Notes: generated by a model from the sequence alone, not told the origin. Positions 36,060 through 48,069 are shown, numbered from the stretch's first letter. The stretch is DNA of 64,000 nt from Smittia aterrima (GCA_033063855.1 CP093829.1:24397537-24461536); one strand, 5' to 3'. Made by a program: numbers and translations.

Positions 36060-39000
36060 ATGAGATTGTGCTTCAACGGGTTTTGTTTAGGCCCACGGCC
36101 GTCGGCCGTAGATCAAAGTTCACAAACTGTCCTCACTCTTTCTACTGCTATCGACACCCTCAACGTAACAACCTTCTTCGACAAGACTTCTTCTAGTAAT
36201 GCTTATCCTCATAACGAGAATAATTTTCACGATCAACAACAAAGCAGCTATTTCGATAAATTTAGAATGATCAACTCTGACAACGGAAGCTTTCAAGTCA
36301 ACAGTTCCGATTTTAACATCAGTGCAAATAATTCAACAATGTTTAGCCATACTAGCGATAATAACTTACAGTCACATTACGCCGCTGACCAGAGCGACAC
36401 CCAGAACAACAACATCGTCAACAGCTCATCACAAATTGAGCTGGTCAAACACGACGTTGTCGAAAGCTTAAACAGTAACGTCGGCAACATTTACATTAAC
36501 GATTGCGTGGACGTCAGCATGCAAGACGTCGACTCAGAGCAGCATTTAACTGAGAAGGAGAAGGATTTGATGAAAGTCATTCAGCTAAAGGACCTGAAAA
36601 TCAATGAATTGAACCAAATAATTCTTCAGAAGAACGATGAGATCGTCAACCTTAAGAGCCACTTGGACAAGTTTCAATCTGTCTTCAGTGGAATTCGAAC
36701 TGGTGCCATGGGCCGTAAGATCGGCCGAAATATTCAGCAACGTCAAAGAATAGGAATTTCAGCGGAACCACAAAGCGAAAGTTCTATGCATGACTTGCTC
36801 AACGTGACTTTCCCTAAATATGAAAAGGAAAAACAGTGAGTAACCGATCTTCTTATCAAATATTCAGTTTGCAATTGAAATGCCAGAAAATATCTTCTTA
36901 CAAAAGGTTTCTTTTGTCTTAAGAGTATGAAGTGTGAATACTTTATACAAACTCCGGCGCTTAAATCAACTTTAAGCTTAACGCTTAAAATGAAAAAAGA
37001 AGATTTTTAAAGTCTACAAAACGTTGTTTTTAAAAACTCATCAATTCGTAATTTCCTTGTGCTCTACCACGACGATCAACTCAATTAATCAAGAAGATAA
37101 AACGTCTCTCTCTCTCGCTTGTGACCATACTTGTCGCTTCGATTTTTGGAATTCTTTTGAGACAATGACTTCGAGAGACCGAGTTCAAATCATTGCGAAT
37201 CGATGTAATTGCTTGAAGAGCACGACGGCGCACAATACTAAAACCGCTGCTTGCGCTTTAGGCGTGAGACTCATTCGTGAAACTCGACACATGTATTTTC
37301 ATCGACGAGGTTGTATATTTCTCACTTCTTCGACTGAGTATCGATGTTGCGAACTTAGTCCTATTGACAGTGTATATCGTGAGCTAGCAGAGTAAACATA
37401 GAGACGCGAAAACGCATTAAAGTCAAATTAAAACCGTGAATAGGCTGAAGAGTTCATTGAGCGGATTAATTCTCATTATTCAACTCACGTGCTAGCACGT
37501 TACCGATCAAACGCGTTTGTTTATTTTTTATAGTGAAATTTCGTTGCCAGCTGAAGTGAAATACTCGAAATAATTGAAACTTCTGTTTGAAAAAAAGAAA
37601 AACTACTCAACTCAGGCCAACCTTGACACTTTAACAAAAAAAAAAGTTGCTTTCGTTTTCAATGAAGCTTGAGCTATAGCTAAAAGCGAAAACAAATTCG
37701 TTAAGATATCTAATTGAAGCAAAAGACTTACGCGAGCGTATCGATTTTAAATCTTAGCATCTATTTGGAGATCTTGAGTCAGAAGACCGAGAACAAATCA
37801 CGAAACAAGTTGAACATTCAACGTTCTCAATGTCAATGTTAATTTAATTGCAAAACATTGAAACAAAGTCGAGAAAACTTTTTCATTTTGAGCTTGACGA
37901 CAAACAGCTCGCAGAATCTTTTGGTGTCAACATTTGAGTCGTGATCCCGAAATTAAAATTAATTATTGTCGATCAATCTTTGGAAATTAGTAAAAGAGAA
38001 TTATTAGTTGAACATCTTCGGAGCTCAACAGTTTGTTGTCTCGCGAGAATATGCTGTGATCGTGTCTTTTGAACAGATTGCGAAGAAAATCATTCTCAGC
38101 TCATGTCCTCAATTGCTATTTAAATCTCATTACCCTTCGTCTGTTCGCACAAAGCAGAATTATTTATAGTCTCACGCAGCAACGCAGCGTGATTGTGATT
38201 GTGTTGAGACTCATGAGTCACGTAAAGTTGTGGCTCTAAAGTCTCGTGATAAAAGTTGAATTGAAGACAAAGTATCGATCACTTTTAATTGAAAGTGTTA
38301 AAGTGCAAAGAATAAATCTGTCTCCTCTGTAATTTAGAATTGAAGCTTTGACAATATCAAAGGCAACTAAATTGAATAAATAAGCATAAGAGATCGTATT
38401 GAGAAATCAATTAAGTTGACGTCCGTCATAAGCTCTGCCAAAGTAAACAACAATTCGCAGATCACTTTTAATAGTTTTTAATTGCTCAAACTCAGCCAAA
38501 CAGAAGTTCGACTTATTCAGCAGATTGTAGACGTAAAATAAAGGAAATTGACTAATAAAACTCAATGACAATATGAGTAACGGGACGGAAAAAAGTGACG
38601 AAAAGCCGGTCGAAGAGAAACCGAAGGAAAGGAAATCAGTTGAAGAGACGGTCGTATCATTGCGCAAAGAGCTTCAGATACTTTATGAGTCTTTAAAAGA
38701 TAAAAACGAACAACTTCTATATTTGGAAGAGGACGTGAAGTTTCGCGATGTTAGCATTAAATATTTAAAGAACGAATACAAGGACCTTAAGGATTCCATT
38801 GCACAAACGTGCACGACGTGCCATAAAAAAGTTTTGATCGCCAACGATCAAAGTAAAAAGAATGAAGTGCTCAAGACTCACAGTGAAGCTCATCCAGATG
38901 ATGTTTTAGCTAAACTTCAAAAGGATTTGAAAGACCGCGAAGGTTTAATTAAAGAACTTAATAGAAAAATCATTCGACTCTCCGACAATCTCATATTCGT

Positions 39001-42000
39001 TCAAAAGGAATCACTTTTGAAAGATGATCGCATCGATGAACTCCAACGGCAAATGGATAAGTTCCGACAAGTCGTTCGTCCATTTACGAAAGCCATCGTG
39101 AAGCAGAAAACGAGCGAAGACTTTTTCCTTGAGCCTGGAGTTGAGAACACTCGGGTTACCCTCTCGTCCGAGCCATCACGCTTGAAGCGAACTGCTATAA
39201 GGTTTATTACGGAGCCTTATTTGAATTGGAATGATTTCTCATGCAAATTTCTTTCAACAGCGCTGAACCTCTGTCGCAAATGCAAGGTGCTCAAAACGAC
39301 TTGGTTAAGACACCCAAGAGTTCAACGTAAGATTTTAATGACATGCCATAAGGGAACGATTTGCATACGATCCGATAACATGATTTCAATTGCAAACTGA
39401 TTATTCACCGCCGACACTTTTTACTTCTCTTGATCACATGATTTCATTTTTCACAGATCACGCCAGATAATTAAATCAGCCATTCTCGGTAAGTTCTAAT
39501 TGCTTGACTCAATCAGATTAATTAATTTCTTTAATTTGTTTCCAGACAACGACTTCATGAAGAACTTGGAGATAACTCAGATCAGAGAGATCGTCGATTG
39601 CATGTATCCAGTTCAATATGCGGCTGGAAGTCTGATCATTAAAGAAGGAGATGTTGGAAGCATAGTTTATGTGATGGAAGGTGAGTAACGTCAATTACAT
39701 TCACTTTGTCGTGGAACGAAAACATTTGCTTTACGAATTATTCAAAGAACTTTGCAAAAGCTTTCGAAAGCTTTTTAAATTTTTATCAACCGTTCAAAAA
39801 GTATTTCCAGTTATCAAATTCTCGTTTTGAGGAAAGAGTAAATCACTAATTCTGTAATCTACGCGTAATCCCCGATTCCCTTGAACTCTTTCTTATTTGC
39901 GTAAGAACTGCTTATCACTCAGAGACTACTTTGACTTTCAAGATGATTAGGAAGGTTTAATTTTATTTAATTTACAACAAGACGAACATCAATGAGAATA
40001 CATTAACAACGAAATTAATTTATTTTAATTAATGTTCAACTCCCACAAATGAACTTTGTAATATGAAACAGCCGGAAGAAAAATTTCTCGCTCAATCTCT
40101 TAAATTCTTCGGTGCATTATGCGTCGTTAAAACGTGATCGCGAGTAAACATTTTCTTGAACCTTCTCGAGTTTCGTTTACTCTCCGACATTCTCTTGTTG
40201 CTCTTACATGCACAACGCCACATGTCTCGGTTTATAAATCTTCAACTGTGTGGAGCAAACGATCAAAGTATTTTGTACCAAATCATAAGAAAATAGCGTA
40301 AACAGCTTCGTTCGTTGTGTGCGCTGCAAGCGGAGTGGTAAACTACTCAGTTTTCCTACAACAAAATTGTTTCATTCACGCTGCAGAGTTTCAAACGCAA
40401 GGTTCGCAGCATTTGTTAGTCGCGCGAATAAAGTAAAAGTTTGTTGGGCTTAACAGTCTTGAAGGTCAATTTTGCAACAACATTACGTTCATAAATCTTA
40501 TTCTTATGCCCAACAGCTTACGCGCGTGCAAAAAATCACAAAAGCAAGTAATTCAAAACGAAAAGAAATATCTCAAAAAGAAAATCTCGATCGTGAAAGT
40601 GAAATCAAGTGATAAAACCATAAGACACGTGCAATATAATAAAATCAAGAAATTGAATTTCAAAAAACACGAATGGCATTTAGCGAAGTGGCATTTGGCT
40701 GAAGTAATTTTACCTCCACCCAGGCCAAACTATTGAATTGGCAAAGGAATAAATAAAAAGGTGCAGGAAAGAGAAACCGAGAAGTATCTTCTGAAGGAAA
40801 ATCCTTGCCTCTCCTACAATTCAATAACCAGACAATGAAACGTTTAGTTTGCTATTTGAACATGTGTAACATTTGAAACTAATAAGCAATTCCGCAACTC
40901 GAAATAGTTTCGAGGTCTTTGCTGCGGCGATGTTTCCATCGAAAATCGTGTGATAATTAAGACAATCTACTTAATTATGAATGAATAGAAATTTTTGAAT
41001 GAGACGACGACGAAATCAAAATCACACTAGAAAATGAAAATAAAATCGTATCCTGGTCGAGCGATCTTCGCGAATGAGTCACCAGAAAAGCTTAACTCGA
41101 TGGGACAGTTGTACGAAGCCAACTGGATGAACGCTAATGAGAGAATCAAACAAACATCGCACTTGGCATATTCAAAAAGCATTTCAAACATTTCGTCGCT
41201 GGGAAAGTATCAAGATCAGCTAGAGCGAGCCAAAAACTTAGAAATCGATCAACCTAATGAGAGAACATTACGAGACTTTCATGGATACAAACCGTCAACA
41301 TTAAAGATCAAAAAGAGTCTCGTAGCTTACAACGAGTGGGATAACGATCCAAATACAACAAACGACGAAGTTTTCCACAATCCGCTCTATAATAACCAAA
41401 ACAACTGGAACTCGTCCGGCTATTTACCTAACAAAAGTAATAAACGATCTGAACCGAAACTGAGAAGATCGCAAACTGTGATTGTTAAGCAGCCGACCAC
41501 AGATCTAGATGATAATATTCAAGGAGAAATTGACCTGAGAGACTTTTATCGTCGACGACATCAGCTGAGGCAAAACGAGTTGCAAACAACAAATGCAAAC
41601 GTCGTTCAAAAAAACTGTGATATTGTGCCAGACTATAATGATTCCTTTTACTCCAGCAATTTATCGGCATCAACCCGAAACCTTAAAGAAACCAGCGCTA
41701 ATCGAATGAACTCTTATACCATGGCAACTTTCTTCGAACAAAACAAAAACAAAGACAACAGTGAAAATTGCGAAAACAAAACTGGCAACGGGAAAATATT
41801 GTTGAATCCATTAACTCGAAATAAAAGTATTAAAATTAATCACTTTGATACGCTGGGAAAGCCACAGCGATTGAAGCCGGAAGAAGTCGATGGTGGACTG
41901 TGTGACACTGACGGCTTGAAGGGCAAGAAGACGAAAAAGAACAGCTTTAGTCGAATGTTTGCGACAATCTCAGCTGGCACAAAGTTTCCTCGAGTGTTCT

Positions 42001-45000
42001 TAGGACGAGGCAGCAAAAACCAAAGAGCGAAGTTGAATTTAGAAGAATTGAACGAGAATGCGGAAAGTCAACAATCGAATTCATCACTATCGACTCTGTC
42101 ATCGTCTCCCACGTATCCATCGTCACCCTCAGCAATCGCGGATTTAAGTAAATTCTCGAATTCGTCAAACCGCAAACATGGATCAGCTACAAGCTCCGAC
42201 TCAGATTCATTTGTCATACCGCGTCCTCACTTTATTGTGCCCGTTCATTTGCCACGAAAAAGGCGAACGGGCAATTTAGCTTCAGAGCAATCAATCAGCA
42301 GCAAAGCTCGCAACTGTGATAGAACTAAAGGTAAAACGAGTATTTGCAAAGTTGTTATTTTTTCCCTCTTCACCACTGACTGAGATCGAATGAAAATCGT
42401 TTCAAACTTGAGATCAGAATAATAACAATAATTCCGTGAAGAGTGTGATTCACAAGGCGTGAAGCATTGCCGCTTCAAACAAAGGCTACACATATGATTC
42501 TCAGGCTGTGATATAAATGCTTCGAAGACTTTGCTTTGTAAGTTTTTGCCGCGTGCATTCTCGTGTGTGTTAAGCGAGCAAAATTCAATTGAGCCACTGG
42601 TTGTAACGACTTATGCAATGCGACTCTTTTTCCTCATGGCTCGATTATATTCGAGTTGCTTAAGCTTTTTTTCGAGATTCGGAACTAAAGTATGTGGTCT
42701 GCAACATTCGAATTACGATGATATTTATTCAATGCGAGTTGTAAACTTTCTCGAACGTTTCCGCTTTTGATATTTCGTTGATCGCAAAATGAAACTTGAT
42801 CATGAATTAAAAAGAAGTAGAACTTGATCTTGCTTCTCCTGTCGTCATCAAAATTCTCCCACAAAGCTCAGTTAATTCATTGGAGATTCGGATTATAAAT
42901 ATTTTTATTGTAAAAATCGGACTGACCTCAAACTTTTGTTTTGTTTTTATTTTTTTTTGTGCCTAATCTCGCTGATGGCGATGATTTCTATTGATCACAG
43001 AGAAGCGAGAGAAAAACTAAGTCGACGAAGGCTTTTGAAAGTTTTGAAATCTCAAATCTTCTCCACTCCAATGAAAGTAAAATTCTGACATCCGTTCCAT
43101 GTCCAATGAAGCGTAAATAGATCGCTATCGATGACTTGCGCAATTGTTCGCTCATAGCGTCGTTAGTGGGTCAAGCTTAATTGGTTCCGGCTTTCAGAGT
43201 TTTAAATTTAAATTGTCTATGCGACTTTGCTTATCAGTTGGTCTAGAAATAAACGTCAAGCTACGTGATAAGTTGTTCCGAAATAATTTTGAAGTGATCA
43301 ACGACCGCACGAAATCTGATAACCCGAAAGAGGTTCTCAACCTTCGAACAAGTTTTTTAATAAACAATATTGGAAAGAGCATCGCTTCATTCGAATATTT
43401 TTGTTCCTTCAACGTTAGCTTTCACAATTAGCAGCAGTTTCGAAAATGTTAAGAGTAGAGAGTCGAGCTTAGGGAATGAGAAGGCGACTGGCAAGTTGTC
43501 ACTTTCACTCTTTCATTTTATTATCGTCAAAAGCAATGTTTTCGTGCAACCACACTATCTAATTGCCATTCAACTAGACTTTTGTTAACTTCATTTGTTT
43601 CTTCTTTGGACGTTTACAGAAGGCAGAGTCGAAGTGTCACGCGAGGGAAAATATTTGTCGACTCTATCGGGCGCTAAAGTACTTGGAGAACTGGCAATAT
43701 TATACAACTGCCAACGAACAGCGACTATAACAGCTGTCACCGATTGTAAGCTCTGGGCGATCGAGCGACAATGCTTCCAAACAATAATGATGAGGACCGG
43801 TCTTATCAGACAAACCGAATATACAGATTTTCTTAAAAGGTAAATGTTCGACTGGTGACTTTTACTTTCTTTCAGTTCAGTGTGGAAAGAAGACTCGCAG
43901 AAAGTCGACTTCGTCGAATTATTTATGTTTGGACGAGTGAGAAACGGTTTCAGACCAACGCGCATCGAAAGCGAATTCCACGTTTGAGATGCAGAAAACT
44001 TCTTTTCTCTATTTTTAAAATTACATCAGCCCTCGGCATTCCGGTTGAGTTATCCGCAAAAGATTTTGTTTGGTTAAACTCTCATATTGCGCTAAGCGAT
44101 TGTTTGCAAACTTTACGCTGCAGAGTTTCGAACACAAAAGGCTTAGCCTTGGTGAATTTCTTAACCTTTATGATCATGAAGCATCAAACCAAGAAATCGC
44201 AATTCATTCCCTTTGTCGTTCATCTTCATGTCATTTAAATGGAAACTTTCTCTAAAGCATTTAAAGGCAACGCGAATTGATGAGAAGAGAAAAGAGATTA
44301 GCAGCATATTTGCACAACAAATCGGACTACTGTGTTCGCAGATGATGATACCGACGACCGTTGATCTGCTTTGGCATTGAGAGAAACTTTTTCTGTAATA
44401 AACCTCAGCCTCGTTTAAATTGCTGCTGAAGAGCGAAACACATTTCAGACCTTGACAATAATTGCAAACCTTTCATTCTTCTTCGCAGCGTTCCCATCTT
44501 CAAAGATCTTCCCGAAGACACGCTGATTAAAATTTCCGATGTACTTGAAGAATGTTATTACCAGAAAGGCGACTACATCATCCGACAAGGAGCGCGAGGT
44601 GATACTTTCTTCATCATTTCAAAAGGTCAAGTTCGGGTTACCATTCGACCTCAAGATTCATTCGAAGAGAAGTTCATTCGAACTTTAGGCAAAGGCGACT
44701 TCTTTGGCGAAAAAGCTTTACAGGGGTAAGCGTTTATGATGATGACTTAATGCTCTGAAGATTTAAATAATAAATATTTCTTTTTTTGTTTCCTCTTTAA
44801 GTGATGATTTACGTACGGCAAATATCATTTGCGACACGCAAGAAGGCGTGACTTGCTTGGTGATTGATCGTGAGACATTTAATCAATTAATATCGAATTT
44901 GGATGAAGTGAAGAATCGTTATAACGACGAGGGAATCATCGAGAGAAGAAAGTAAGTTGTTGATCGCTCTTGGCGACTTTCATTTAAATTTCAATTTCTT

Positions 45001-46321
45001 TCAATCAAACATTTAACAAAGTTTTGGATTGTGTAAGAATATTCTCGCCGTTGACTTTTCGAAACTGTTTTGAATACAATTTATTTTATCGCTTATAGAA
45101 TCAACGAAGAGTTCCGAGACGTCAAGTTGACCGACTTGCGAATCATTTCCACTTTAGGCGTTGGAGGATTTGGCCGCGTCGAATTGGTTCAGATACAAAG
45201 TGATTCATCTCGATCGTTTGCCTTGAAGCAGATGAAGAAAGCACAAATTGTCGAGACGCGTCAACAACAACACATCATGTCCGAAAAGGAAATCATGGGC
45301 GAAGCGAATTGTGATTTCATCGTAAAATTGTTTAAGACTTTCAAAGATAGAAAGTACTTGTATATGTTGATGGAAAGTTGTCTCGGCGGAGAGTTATGGA
45401 CAATTTTACGGGATCGTGGGCACTTTGATGATGCAACCACTCGATTCTACACAGCATGCGTTGTCGAGGCTTTTGATTATTTGCACTCTCGTAACATCAT
45501 CTACAGGTTCGCTCGATCGTCATTTGATCTTTACGATTTGAACTAAGTAAACTTTTTTTATTGTGCAGAGATCTTAAACCCGAAAATCTTCTTCTTGATG
45601 TTACTGGATACGTAAAGCTTGTTGACTTTGGTTTCGCGAAGAAATTACAAAGCGGTCGTCATTTTAAAACTTGGACTTTCTGTGGAACGCCTGGTAAGCT
45701 TTTCTTGAAACTAAAGCAAAAGATTTTTTATTTAAAACAAATATTTTATAGAATACGTTGCTCCCGAGGTTATCTTAAATCGTGGTCATGACATAAGCGC
45801 GGACTACTGGTCGTTAGGAGTGTTGATGTACGAGTTATTGACTGGTTAGTGACCCGAAAACTTTACGAAAGAAATTTTGTTGTAATTTTTGATTTTCTTT
45901 AAATTAGGAACGCCACCATTCACTGGACCAGATCCAATGAGAACTTACAACATTATTTTGAAAGGAATCGATGCTATTGAGTTTCCAAGAAATATTACAC
46001 GTAACGCGACAGCTTTAATCAAGAAATTGTGCCGAGACAATCCATCAGAGCGATTGGGATATCAGCGAGGCGGCATTCAAGAAATTCAGAAACACAAGTG
46101 AGACTTTAAATTCTGAAAGTTTCCTTCAATTCTCTAAATAATTTCTTCCTTTAAGATGGTTCGATGGTTTCTACTGGGAAGGATTAAGAACTCGCACTCT
46201 AACTCCTCCAATTCTTCCAACGGTCAAACACGTTACAGACACAACAAACTTTGACGACTATCCAGCTGACGCTGAAGCTTTGCCGGCTGATGATCTGTCA
46301 GGATGGGATGAAAACTTTTAG
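36060..46321 (+). CDS. for: foraging, cGMP-dependent protein kinase (isoform from first exon 36060)
   Basis: Cytoplasmic Ser/Thr kinase activated by cGMP; in flies and other insects it sets foraging behaviour. Exons: 36060-36835, then common exons 39457-39488, 39546-39680, 43620-43839, 44489-44725, 44802-44951, 45099-45506, 45569-45693, 45752-45844, 45908-46097, 46156-46321; 843 residues. The start MRLCF resembles the Drosophila long isoform. An Asn/Ser-rich stretch leads to a leucine-zipper region (residues about 165-215, ending LKSHLDKFQSVF), then the autoinhibitory RQRIGISAEP. CNB-A spans about 270-385 (phosphate-binding GELAILYNCQRTAT), CNB-B about 388-510 (GEKALQGDDLRTA). The kinase begins at GVGGFGRVEL with the AGC lysine in ALKQMKK, then YRDLKPEN, DFGFAKK, activation loop TWTFCGTPEYVAPE, and the AGC tail ends GWDENF. 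Two residues (His-Phe) precede KTWTF compared with Drosophila as I recall it. Confidence 0.96.
36836..38572 (+). other. for: for intron, with promoter of the second first exon
   Basis: 1.7 kb between the first and second alternative first exons. It should hold the promoter of the 38573 isoform. A 123-codon frame at 37024-37395 starts with TTG and does not resemble protein. Nothing else is seen. Confidence 0.5.
38573..39326 (+). CDS. for: Alternative first coding exons of foraging (second isoform)
   Basis: Exons 38573-39201 and 39261-39326, joining in phase 2 to the common exon at 39457, for an 816-residue protein. The N-terminus is acidic and Lys rich, followed by two coiled-coil segments (about residues 25-80 and 120-175). 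Between them lies CTTCHKK with a downstream HSEAH. The exon junction falls inside the autoinhibitory motif: RLKRTAI is in the first exon and SAEP in the second, so splicing creates RLKRTAISAEP, the PKG pseudosubstrate. This fits a leucine-zipper dimerisation domain plus pseudosubstrate different from those of the 36060 isoform. The open frame running on from 39202 to 39400 is intron read-through and exon shadow. Confidence 0.9.
39681..41033 (+). other. for: for intron, upstream of the third first exon
   Basis: 1.35 kb between the first CNB-A exon and the third alternative first exon. It should contain that exon's promoter. A 76-codon, very basic frame at 40506-40736 with an ATG is present but has no splice or homology support. 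Confidence 0.5.
41034..42330 (+). CDS. for: Third alternative first coding exon of foraging
   Basis: A 1,297-base exon with ATG at 41034 preceded by an in-frame TAG six bases upstream, and a donor AAAG|GTAAAA at 42330. It ends in phase 1, exactly the phase needed by the acceptor at 43620 (GAA GGC AGA GTC, reading EGRVEV), so it makes a 961-residue kinase. About 432 residues are low-complexity Ser/Asn/Lys-rich and probably disordered, with basic RRRHQLR and KKTKKNSFSR patches. Because exons 39457 and 39546 lie upstream of this start, this isoform lacks the conserved leucine zipper, the ISAEP motif and the first half of CNB-A. Drosophila for also has several promoters and open frames; whether this exon has a counterpart there I cannot tell. 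A nested, separate gene is the alternative. Confidence 0.7.
42331..43619 (+). other. for: for intron before the second CNB-A exon
   Basis: 1.3 kb intron, acceptor CGTTTACAG. Several open frames up to 95 codons on both strands look random. Nothing else is seen. Confidence 0.55.
43840..44488 (+). other. for: for intron between CNB-A and CNB-B
   Basis: 649 bases, donor AAAG|GTAAAT, acceptor CTTCGCAG. A 127-codon open frame (43855-44238) fills much of it, but its start codon is in an acceptor-like pyrimidine tract and it has no recognisable motif. Confidence 0.5.
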
Positions 46322-46735
46322 GCTTTTATCGACAAGAAAGGAATTTGTATATTGGCCAACAAATTGTTCGATTTTTAAAATCATTTGAATTTTCCTTGTT
46401 ATTACTTTTACCACAAATGTCTTGTATCTTCCATGTCTTCTTCCGATTTCATGTTATTATAATAAAATTTAACAATCTGACTATTTTTGTATAAACTTGA
46501 TTGAAATGTTTAAAATGTCTTCTATGTCTTCAGCAGTCAGATGATTTAGTTTAGAAATAATTTCACGCTTAGATCAAGAAGTTCTCATTTTTTGAAAATA
46601 ACAAAAACGATGTCCACACTGGATCAAAGTTTTCATGAAAACGTCCAAACAACCGCCATCTGGTGGCCCTAGTTTCTTCAACGTCAAGCAGGCCTTTTTC
46701 AATTTTCAACTTTAGTTCATCTTCAATTATTCGTA
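46322..46735. other. for 3' UTR and CDV3 promoter region
   Basis: AATAAA at 46461-46466 is the likely poly(A) signal of for, 140 bases past its stop. The remaining ~270 bases hold the CDV3 promoter and leader, so the genes are very close. Confidence 0.6.
46461..46466 (+). terminator. Poly(A) signal of foraging
   Basis: AATAAA 140 bases after the for stop codon. Confidence 0.6.
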
Positions 46736-47596
46736 ATGGCTGACCTAGACGATTTCTTTGCCAAAAAAGACAAGAAAAAAGGCAAGACAAAGAAGTTCTT
46801 GTCAAGTGAAGACCTTGCAAAGCAATTGGAACAGTCCGCGAAGGAAATGGCTGCTGAGAAACAGAAACCTGCCAAAATTGATGAAGAAGCTGAACAGATA
46901 AAGATAACAAATCAAGAGGTAATTCGTGGCATCGCGTTTTCAAAACAATCAATCATTATCGATTCTTTTTAGCAAGACGATGAGTGGAAGGAATTCGAAG
47001 AACAAAAACGTCCGGATCTATCAAAGTATGTTCTTCTTTAACATAACCCCCATCGCTAAAGGCTTATTTTCATTTTCTCCTTCATTTTTTGCAGCCTAAA
47101 ACTAGGCCAACTCAATATCGATGAAGACGACGAAAACAATTTCAATTCAATTGGCAACGACTATGAAAACGAGAACTCAAACTTTGATGGGGACAACTCA
47201 GAGAATCCGTGGAAAAAAGGTTCAGGGCCAGAGCCAGTTGCTAAACCAGTAGCAGCACAGCCGGTACCAGCAAAAACTGGCGCATATGTTCCACCGTCAA
47301 TGCAAGTGAGTTTATTATCTTTTAAAAGGATTACATTACTAAACCGTCTCATGTTTTAGCAAGCTATGCGCAGTCGTGTGAATCGCAAGAATGCTCCAGA
47401 CTTACAGAACCAAGATAACTTCCCATCGCTTGGAAGTGAAAAGCCGGCCGAACCAGCTCGACCTAGCAAAAAAGATGGATTCGAGGAAGTCAAACACGGC
47501 TCAAAGTTTCAGGGAGCATCTGGAATTGCTGGAACGGCGCCGGTGACAACGGGAAATGCGTACTCGTCTTTGCTTAGCGAATCGCTAGATAGTTAA
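46736..47596 (+). CDS. CDV3 homologue
   Basis: Small, mostly disordered protein of 227 residues, orthologue of mammalian CDV3 (carnitine deficiency-associated protein 3) and its fly counterpart; its biochemical role is not settled. Exons 46736-46918, 46973-47025, 47095-47305, 47360-47596. The start MADLDDFFAKKDKKKGKTKK is the family signature. Other conserved pieces are DDEWKEFEEQKRPDLS, a Gly/Asn/Glu-rich acidic segment ending NPWKKG, TGAYVPPSM, and NFPSLGS. The end (KHGSKFQ, NAYSSLLSESLDS) also fits the family. No membrane or signal segments. It is 415 bases downstream of for and faces the gamma-glutamylaminecyclotransferase gene tail to tail. Confidence 0.9.
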
Positions 47597-48069
47597 AACC
47601 AAGCCGATTGTTGTTCGCTGGATTTCTTTACACTTAAATAGCTCATTCAGAATAAGAAACAGCTTTAGTCTCGTTTTGAAAGCGAAACTACTTCTCTACT
47701 TTCTTAAAATCATCTTTTTTCATTATTATCAATGCCAATCCCATTGCTGCGAGCTGAGCTGTTTAGATCTTCGCCGTTTATTAAAAGTAAAAAAGAAAGA
47801 AAGAGCCAGGAAAGAACATTGGCTTTGATGATTAAGTGATTAAAAAATTTATTGTTTATTTGGCGTGAATGAAAAAACAAATTAAGTTCCGTTAATTTCT
47901 TCTTTAAATGTCAAGGCATAAGAACATTTGAATAAAAGATATTTTTCCACTACAGGGGATTGAAAAGAATTTGATTCTTTAGTTCTTAAAAGTTTCCCAT
48001 CACAAAGATTTAAAGTCATTGAACACTTGTTCGATTGTACACGAATCTTCGTAGCTAAAAAACAAAAAT
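47597..48069. other. Overlapping 3' UTR region of two convergent genes
   Basis: The + strand AATAAA at 47931 and reverse-strand AATAAA matches (TTTATT at about 47849 and 47855) cross over, so the two mRNAs probably overlap here. No other feature seen. Confidence 0.45.
47931..47936 (+). terminator. Poly(A) signal of CDV3
   Basis: AATAAA 335 bases past the CDV3 stop, 134 bases from the stop of the opposing gene. Confidence 0.5.

Noticed and set aside
37024..37395. 123-codon frame downstream of the first for exon
   Set aside because: Starts at TTG, not ATG; Cys/Thr/Arg composition looks random; no splice signals in phase with for.
43855..44238. 127-codon frame in a for intron
   Set aside because: It starts at the intron donor side within intronic sequence, has no motif, and the flanking for exons splice cleanly around it.
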